From Lunularia cruciata (Eukaryota; Streptophyta; Marchantiopsida; Lunulariales; Lunulariaceae), in NCBI GenBank assembly GCA_948567375.1, contig OX419758.1:49605001-49669000 (forward strand): DNA of 64,000 nt, given 5' to 3'. Made by a program: the position numbers and the translations under genes. Numbering within the stretch: position 1 is the first letter of the stretch; each line of letters begins with the position of its first letter. Below the pieces are notes generated by a model. It worked only from the letters and a program-made list of their open reading frames with translations. It was not told the DNA's origin and did not search any database. Of this stretch, positions 56,140-64,000 are shown in pieces.

Positions 56140-59100
56140 CGGGTTGAAACACCACACTTTGGTGGACTAGTTCTTATAGATTTGGGTAACATTTGTTTTT
56201 GAAAGCAAGGAGCATAACCGCAAGGAGAAAAAGGACAGGTTGAAGAAAGGAGAGATGGAGTTCCACAAAGAGAAGAGGATTTAGCAAAACAATGATTTGT
56301 TACAATTACAGCCAAGTTGGACACATAGCCATCAATTGTCATGCTTGCCTTCCAAGAGGCCTTTTGCTTCCATACATGCAACCTTTGAACAACTTGGAGA
56401 GATGAATCAAAGAGCAAGATGTTGAAATCACATTCAAAAACAAAGATTGCTTGTAAATGTACCTCATGGCCTTATTGGCTCAAATGGAGAAAAGTAAAAG
56501 CAAGGGAGAAAGATGATGAGTGTGCAAAGGTTGAGGAAGAAAAATGCACAATTGATTGTCATAAATGGAGTCCTATAAGGCAATCAAATGAGAATATTGA
56601 TAGACCCTAGAACAATAGAAAGTTTCTTGTCTCTCTTTCTTGCAATAAATTTTGAGATGGAATAAGACAAGGATGAGAATGAATAAGTGGAGTTACCTAA
56701 TGGTCAAAAAAGAGGATTGAGTCTCTACCTAGAAAGGTAGCACTCTTTGTAAGAGAGTACAAGAAGAAATTGAGTGGCAAGTGGTATAATTAGTTGGTTA
56801 TGATGTGATCTTAGGTATGTCATGGATGGAGCGCTACAACTCCATTGTTGATTGGAGAAAGAAAATAGTGAGAACTAGCCAATGGAAGATCATTTGAGAT
56901 AAAGAAATATTGCAAAGGCAAGAACTGTCTCTCTATGTCATAGGGACAACAACTATCAATAAAATAGATAGATGTTTCATGGATTTAATAAGAGAAGTCC
57001 AAAATTTACAACTTGATGGAAAAATTCTTGAGAATTTGGAAGATGTGGTCAATGAATTTCAAGATGTCTTTCTTGATGATTTATCCTAAAGATTACCACC
57101 AAAAAAGAGAGTATATCATAAAATTGAGATACTTTGTGAGAAGATACCTCCTTGTAAGGCCTCATATCAACTATCACCTTATGAGTTGGAGGAGTACAAG
57201 GCTCAAACAAGGATATGATGTAAAAAGAGTTTATCCAACCCATATATATTGCCATATGGTGCTCATGTATTTTTTGTGAAGAAGAAGGATGGTACAATAT
57301 GCATGTGCATTGACTATCAGACCTAAAGCAACAAATGATGAAGAATAAATACCCATTACCTTGCATGTATGATTTGTTTTGATCAACTCAATAGACCAAA
57401 ACACTTCACCAAAATTGATCTAAAAATGGTTATAACCAAGTTAGGATCATAGATGAAGACATGTACAAAACTACCTTTTGAACAAGGTATAGTCACTTTG
57501 AGTGCCTAGTGATACCATTTGACCTCACCAATGCACCAATCACTTTCATGAGTTTGATGGATGACAAAGTTTTTCCACACTGGGATAAGTTTATTATCAT
57601 TTTCCTTGATGACATCTTAGTCTATAGCATGACAATGAAGGAGCACAAGCAACATTTTTGAGAAGTCATCTAGATTCTATGACAAAACCAGTTGTATGCC
57701 AAAGTATCAAAGTGCAAGTTTGGCAAGTTTAGAATAGATAACTTTGGGCATAGAGTAAGTGCAGAAGGTATCCAAGTGTAAATGGTTAAAATAGAGATCA
57801 TTCAAAAATAAGGTGCTCCACAAGATCAAACTCAACTCAAGAGTTTTGTGGGATTAATTAGGTTCTATCATCAAATTTTCAAGGACTTCTCCAAGGTCAC
57901 ACAACCTCTAATGGCACTACTTAGCAAGGGGAAGAAGAGGATGTGTGGAACTACACAAGAATTGGCCTTTCAAGAATTTAAAGATACATTATATATGCAC
58001 CAATCTTGAAATGATATGACCCAAAATAAATCAAAGTCTAATCAAGTTGGCTATAGATAAATTAGTAGTTGCAATAGAAGCAATCTTACAACAAGAATAG
58101 AATGGCATATGGCACTTAGTTGCAAATTTCTCTCAAAGTTTATTATTGGCAAAGCACAACTATCACACAACCAAATGAGAAGAGTTTTCTATTATCTTTG
58201 TAGCTCTAGGGCATAGAACATAAACCTCTAGTCTACCAAGAGATACAAAGGTGCTCCATAAGGATGTGATTGTCCCATCAATAGATTTTTTGGGTATAGT
58301 GGATTTAATGGTTCAACATGGCGATCACATATGTGGAAGAAAAGAAGAAACTTGCAAATACATTCACCCAAATGCCAATGGTGAGCAATCTGGTGATAAA
58401 GATCAAAATGAACCCAAAATTCTAGCCAAGGATTCTTACTCTTATGAATATTGACACACAAATTGTAGGAGCTCAATAATCCAAAGGTGTAACCAATACC
58501 CAAGCAAGTGGTTACTCTTTTGTGATAGCAAGTTATGGATCTTGAATGCCTAAAACCTAAAAACCACCATCCATTATTATTGGCCCAAGATAAGCAATGT
58601 TGCAATGGAGTATATTCAAAGTTTCCTACTCTATCAAAAAGGTCCCCTAATCAGGCTCCCGTAAAACTCCTTCAACCCCTCCCTAATCTTACACAATGTT
58701 GGGAGCATGTTAGCATAGATCTGGTTTGTGAATTGCCCAAGACCTTAAATTTTGACTCCACTATAATCATTATAGACCAACTCAACAAAATGATTCATGT
58801 GTGTTTTATAACTAAGGATGTGATTGTTACAAAATTAGCTCAATTGTACTTAGCTGGTATTTTTTCATCATTGCTTATCTCCTAATCAAGGCACTCAATT
58901 CACTAGTTTACTTTGGAGAATAGTCTTTGGCATCTTCAAAACCAAACTTGCCATATCCATGGCATACCATCTACAAATTGATGGAAAAATAGAGCGGGCC
59001 AATCATATTGTCAAGGACATGCTTTGGGGCTTCACCTTAGAGGAGCAAGAAAGGTGGGATACCTTACTTCCACTAGTGAAATTTACCTACAAAAATTTAT

Positions 59101-59690
59101 TAAATGTATCTACACAAGTCACACCATCCTTCTTCATATATGAGGAACACCTTTTCACACCTTCAAGCTTGGAAGCTTCCACCAAATGGTTGACATTGTC
59201 AACACTTTTATTTTTAATCCAATAAGGTGTGGAGAATGCCAAGCACAAGTTGTAGAATGCCCAAAATTGACAAAAATAACATGCAAATGTACATTGTATG
59301 CACATGGAGTTTAGTGTTGGGAATCAAGTATAGTTATCCACAACCAATGTCACATTAGTTCACCCTTGTAATCTTAGATTTGTTTATGAGGTCTTTTCCC
59401 ATCATCTATCAAATCACCACAATGGCATATCACCATACATGAAGATCCATCCAATGTTCCATATATCCTTACTACATAGATATGCATCACAACCGCCCAA
59501 CTTTCCTTCCATACAAGAAGCTAGACCTTGTCTAACACTCATTAATGGCATGGAAGAATATGATGATATCTAATGCATTCTACCAAAATGCATCAATGGT
59601 AATCACCATCTGCATGTGAAATATCTCATCCATTGGAAAGGGTATCCATTGTATGAGGCAACATGGTAACCAGTAGCTAACTTGATAGGT
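56140..59690 (+). pseudogene. Third chromovirus-like Ty3/gypsy element, heavily decayed
   Basis: In order on the plus strand: a zinc-knuckle remnant CYNYSQVGHIAINC (about 56294-56335, one Cys changed to Tyr); a post-protease segment VGYDVILGMSWMERYN (about 56795-56842); linker FQDVFLDDL (57060-57090); RT text PYGAHVFFVKKKDG and CIDYQT (57250-57320), FLDD-like IIIFLDDILVYS (about 57592-57625) and LGHRVSAEGIQV (57735-57780); RNase H and integrase (MAYHLQIDGKIERANHIVKDML at 58957-59020, here with the catalytic Glu kept); chromodomain LIHWKGYPLYEATW (59620-59670). Stops occur every few codons. LTRs were not identified. Confidence 0.75.
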
Positions 59691-60379
59691 GTTAGTGTAA
59701 TCTTTTGAGCAACAGCTTTGCAATGAAGACATTATGTCTTAAAAGAGTAGAGGTTTGTAATACCATTAGCTAGACGTATTATCTAGAGGTAGAAATTGAC
59801 TTGGTAATATCTTGAGGGATGTTATAGGGGATATCTAAGTAGATCAGATAGATTTGTCACAAAAAGAGTGCTTTCACTAATAGAGTAGAGATCAAAAACA
59901 ACTTAAAAACTTGAGAGTCAATTTAGGATGCTTAAATGGATACATTAGGTCTCAAAAAATGATAGATTCCTCCTTCTAAGGGAAAATGTGTTGTCTTTTC
60001 CTCCCTCATTGTGTTTTTTGAGAGCTTTCCAATAATGCCTCACCCATGCTATTATGGGTGTCCTATAAGAAGATCCCCAAAGATTCTCTCTAGTCAAAAA
60101 ATTTTGACCAACCAAATAGGATAAAGATTTATATATCAGCAATGCATGTAGCTTATCTAAGGGTGGAGCTTTTTGATATATCACCAATTTATGTATTTGA
60201 GCCAAGGGTGTACTTCCTTGTAAGTGGATCCTCTTTGCTATATAATAAAGACTAGGTGCTCTTTGGGACAATGGGGTATTGAAGGATGAAACCTTGTGGT
60301 TCTCTTGTGTTTCTTTTCTTTTGGGGTTTCTCTTATCCTTAAAACATTACAATATCCTTGGAATATTATAGTTAGTCAA
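59691..60379. other. Unassigned sequence between elements
   Basis: A minus-strand frame of 108 codons at 59945-60271 (RIHLQGSTPLAQIHKLVI...) resembles generic retroelement-like text but is not assigned. No LTR of the element to the left or terminal repeat of A3 was recognised. Confidence 0.3.
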
Positions 60380-61270
60380 TGTTAACATATTTAGAGAGGG
60401 TTTGATTTAAAGAAAAAAAAAAGCTCATTTGGCTAAATTTTAAAGGCTTCAGAGCATAGTGCTATGGTATTTCCAGGATCAACTAATTATAGTAGAGGTC
60501 TATCAAAATTAGTGGAAGTAAAATTTGGAAACTAACCTTGAGGTAGAACAAGTATTGGAGGTCGGCCAGAGTTGGAAAGGTATATGGAGTTCTTGAAGTG
60601 AATTAGCAGCTGAGTTAGTCAACATTTATCTATTTGGAGAGAGTTTGATTTGGCAAGAAGAAAGGCCTCATTTGTATGAATTTTAGAGGTTTCAAGACAT
60701 AGATCTAGCACACCCTTCAAAATTGTGTAGAGTAAGGTTTGAACCATTGATCTCTTATTCCTAAAATAATGTCTTAGCCAATTGATCCACTTTCACTTGT
60801 TGTCCTAGAGATTGGTGGATTCATATCTATACCTTATGTAGCTTGGGCTATAAGAGTGAAATTGATCATATCCTTGATGATCTTGGTGAGATTAGATATA
60901 TATATCAATTGCCAAATGGTGGTAAGTTAGTATGGTTTGGATTTGTGAGATGGAGGGTTATTATTTAGATTCTTTTTTACTAGATCCTAGTCCATTCTTT
61001 GCTTCCTATTTGTGCACTATGTTTGTGTGAGGTGCCTTGATATTTAGAGCATTGGTGCTCTAGATTACTCTTGGTACTAAGGTTAGAATGATGACCAATA
61101 ACATAACCTATGTTTGTCTTTGGTGAGGTAAGAAACAATGATCTATAGACCAGAAGAGTGCAAGTTTTAATAGTAGATTACACATTCTTCTTTCTCCTAG
61201 TGTAGTTATCATGGTTAGAGTTATATTATGGGATGGTATTTGGTTAGTGGTTGTTATAGCTACGGTTTGG

Positions 61271-62880
61271 ATGATGGACTTCTTGGGGATTCTACATGAG
61301 ATTTTGTTGTAGTACACATTAGGTTTACATAGAGTGATGCTTCATACCAACCCCTATCTTGGGTTTGAGTGAGAGAATAGATTGATTCTAATGTTTAGAG
61401 TCTAACATAAGAGTTGATTTAGTTGAGAGTGCATATTATGTGTCCACACCGTTGTTATGGGATATGTACAAGATTTGTGGAGCATCCAAAGAACCCAAAT
61501 GCTACTCTAATACAATGGGTATCATTGATTTGGATGACCTCATCTAAGAGTTTGATAGTTGGTGTAGAACTATAATAGATGTAGAACACAAATTTATTCA
61601 CACTCTTCATAACATGAAAGGGTTTTTCTAGCATGTGCAAGGTCCACCAATGGATAATTACCATGAGTTTAGGAGAGCATACTTGGAAGAGATTAAACTA
61701 TGGAGATAATATTAGTCTTCAAATTACATCTCCATCACTTCAAGCTTAGTTTCTAGAGGTAGATTGTAATACCTATGAGTTCTAGGTCTAGTAGCATTGG
61801 TGTATCTAGTAGAGGTGCACTAGTTGAAGATGGTTCTACTACAAGTGGAGGTACTATTACAAGAGGTGGTCTAATACTAGGGTTCAATCCTATGATAGAG
61901 TTCTTCCAATGCTTGAGGTAAAACTATCAAGAGGTGCATGTTGACAAGCTGAAGAGCTTGTATGAGTTCTAGTGGAAGGCTAGAGAGAGCATACATGAAG
62001 CAAACACTTGCATGAGATGGTTGATTGATTTCACGCAATGAGTCACTAAGGCATAGGCTATCCAATTTTGGTATAAAATATTGGATAGGAAGTTTTGACA
62101 TAGATTATGTGATGCTATATTATTATAGAATACCTCATTGACTTTTGCATTAGTCTTTGTTTTGGCTAACCATATTGAGCTAAACATGGTGTATGAGAGA
62201 CATTTGGATTTGATAGAAAGAGCTCATCCATAGTTGTTACTTTTCCTAGAGTGCAATAAAGTATATCACACCATGTTGGTTTCCAAGAGCAAAGTGGTAA
62301 ACCTAATCTTATGGAGCAATTGGAATACCTTGTGCACCTAGATCTTATTCTCATCTTTTGGTCAATAATAGCTAGTGAGTGGTGGTGTTGCTTTTTGGAC
62401 TTGTGGTGGACTTCACCACAAGAGAGAATGCACTCAAGGTAGTATGCATAATATGTTTAGATTTCTAGAGCCAACCTAAAGATAGTGTGAACATTGTCAT
62501 GGATCTGGTCATACTAATGACTAATACTTTGATCTCCACTCGGAGTTACAAAGTGGTAAGGTTGCTATGGCAAGAGGTAGAAGAACCCAAGGTCATGGAG
62601 GACATTGTGTTAAAGGTGGCAATAGAGGACCTACACTTGGTAAGGGCATAGTACTTGCCATTTTTTTTATACAACCATACCTACCCGGATTGAGTAGTTG
62701 GAGCAAAGATTAGCAAACATGGCTATAGCTCAAAGGAAATCAGATTTAGCTATTGAGGCCTCCACCTCATATGCTAGTGTTAGAGATATCCTTGAATTCA
62801 TGTGCAGATCAACACAAGTAGAAGCATCCATTACAATGACTAGGAGTGCAATACACAATCTTGGAAAGGAACATCAATGA
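61271..62880 (+). pseudogene. A3 gag remnant
   Basis: ATG near 61271 aligned to the A2 gag start with a one-base deletion. Recognisable blocks: GIIDLDDLI, FRRAYLEEIKLW and the knuckle regions 62393-62440 (FWTCGGLHHKREC) and about 62487-62525 (CEHCHGSGHTND, last Cys lost). 62698-62880 gives EQRLANMAIAQRKSD. Broken by many stops. Confidence 0.7.
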
Positions 62881-63179
62881 AGTTGGACCCATAGAGAGGA
62901 GAGGCTAGTAGACACGTTAGACTTGCCTAGTCTTTCACATTTTCTAAGGCACAATAGATAATATATGTGGCTCTTAGATATCCTAATGTAGGTATGGTAG
63001 GTAATGATGGAATGCAAGATGGCATGGATACTAGTCAATTATCTAATTCTATAGAGACTACATCTAGTATGATAATAGGGTGGCTCAATTGATTATGTGT
63101 TCCTCATTGGCTTAAGCCAATGACTTGTTTACATTGAAAATTGATCCAGTTCTACTTTTTGGTTAGCTTCAACCCTTTG

Positions 63180-63840
63180 TGAGAGTAGGGATGGTGTGGT
63201 TCTTGCTTCTAGTGTTGAGTTATTGATAGTAGAGCCAACTTGGCTAAGGAGCATGGGATCCATTTGGCTACCAATGGGTTGTGGCAAGCAATAACTACAG
63301 ATTGGAGGAATTACCTACTAGACTTGCATTTAAGCAAGCTCAGTTTTTACTTGGAGTTGTCTTATTGGACAACCAAAGTGGGACTTTTAGTTTGGTGTGA
63401 TCTTTAAGGAAGCTTTATACACCACAAGGGACTTATTAGACTCTAGTGCACAACCATTTATATTGAGGAAGGCTATAATTGTTCTTTGGCTACAAAAGAC
63501 CAATGTGGAGAGGTGTTTACTTCAGATCTAGACATCTCTAGGGAGTGGTTCCACCTAGTACATCACATATGGGGAGCTCATTTTCTAGATTCAACCCAAT
63601 CATCTAATTGATACTTCTATGGTGAGAGCTCAAGTCATTGCAATAGTACTAGAGTCATATGATGTGCTAGTTGGTGAAATAATGTTATAAAACATGGGTT
63701 TCTACATAGACTATTCAGAGGAGACAACTTCCTAAGGCCAGGTTAGAAGTCTAGTAAGGAATGTGTATATCACCTATAAGGGTGCTTTAGTAGTGGCTCA
63801 TTATAGTCAAGGACCATTGCATCAGTCTCTACTTTCAATA
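63180..63840 (+). pseudogene. A3 protease region remnant
   Basis: Matches A2 48014-48676: EHGIHLATNGLWQAI, then LLDSSAQPFIL near 63430-63465 (active site D-S-S instead of D-S-G) and the YDVLVGE block near 63657. Frameshifted and dead. Confidence 0.65.
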
Positions 63841-64000
63841 TTTTTGTGACTTGGCCTAGTTAGTTACTAGAAGGAATGTCCATGTGGAGGATACCCTAGT
63901 ACCAAAAGAGATCACTTGGATATAGAGTACAAGTACGATTGTTCCATCTACCTTGGATGTTCTACTATAGAGTTTTGATGAGGAGATATAGCACCATGCG

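Larger units (their letters stand above)
60380..64000 (+). mobile_element. Family A element A3, 5'-degraded and open at the right edge
   Basis: The leader is recognisable from about 60380, with a duplicated TTTGGAGAGAGTTTGATTT segment at 60390 and 60635. Gag and protease follow, then the linker to the methyltransferase (63860-64000, matching A2 about 48710-48850). The Y repeat is not visible at the left. It is the most diverged family A copy here. Confidence 0.7.

Noticed and set aside
1-64000. CRISPR arrays, bacterial operons, tRNA and rRNA genes
   Set aside because: No spaced identical repeats, cloverleaf or rRNA signatures were recognised. The content is plant nuclear.

Overview
This window is nuclear DNA of a land plant, probably a seed-free one (moss, liverwort, lycophyte or fern). 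The evidence is plant-type intron-containing genes, a plant disease-resistance-style leucine-rich repeat (LRR) block, Ty3/gypsy chromoviruses with a tRNA-iMet primer site, and LINE-like reverse transcriptase (RT) remnants. The lineage call is an inference. Most of the window is retrotransposon debris. I recognise one apparently intact host gene, a five-exon pterin-4a-carbinolamine dehydratase at 27779-29615 (+).

Layout. 1-2290: frameshifted LRR pseudogene, interrupted by a ~95-bp dispersed element with a 14-bp target duplication. 2291-9868: degenerate DNA with two pieces of a LINE-like RT element (4805-5335 and 7615-9868). 9869-25022: element A1, a Ty3/gypsy-like element of an unusual family ('family A'). 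A1 is interrupted by B1 (12202-17844, minus strand), a nearly intact chromovirus of 'family B', and by a solo family B LTR (22143-22568). 25023-42264: sparse host DNA holding the dehydratase gene, further copies of the short dispersed element, foldbacks and a G22 tract. 42265-56035: old element B2 (minus), split by family A copy A2 (44279-52979). 56140-59690: a third, badly decayed chromovirus (plus). 60380-64000: A3, a third family A copy running off the right edge.

The most interesting system is family A. Its order is gag (two zinc knuckles, RGG-rich tail), retropepsin-like protease, cytosine-5 DNA methyltransferase, RT/RNase H, DDE integrase and a C-terminal PHD finger. It thus combines a domain resembling enzymes that write DNA methylation with one resembling readers of histone state. 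Both dissected copies also share odd termini: a 5' repeat (Y), then internal sequence, then X-Y-X at the 3' end. This looks like the split direct repeats of tyrosine-recombinase retroelements, although the element encodes a DDE integrase. A1 has lost the protease and A2 the integrase, and the two share premature stops.

Family B has its own notable features. Its LTRs carry perfect heat-shock-element arrays upstream of a TATA box. Its gag-pol overlap has a GGGAAAC slippery site followed by a plausible H-type pseudoknot. Families A and B have inserted into each other, so both were active in overlapping periods. Everything was read by eye without alignment software, so coordinates of decayed domains are approximate.
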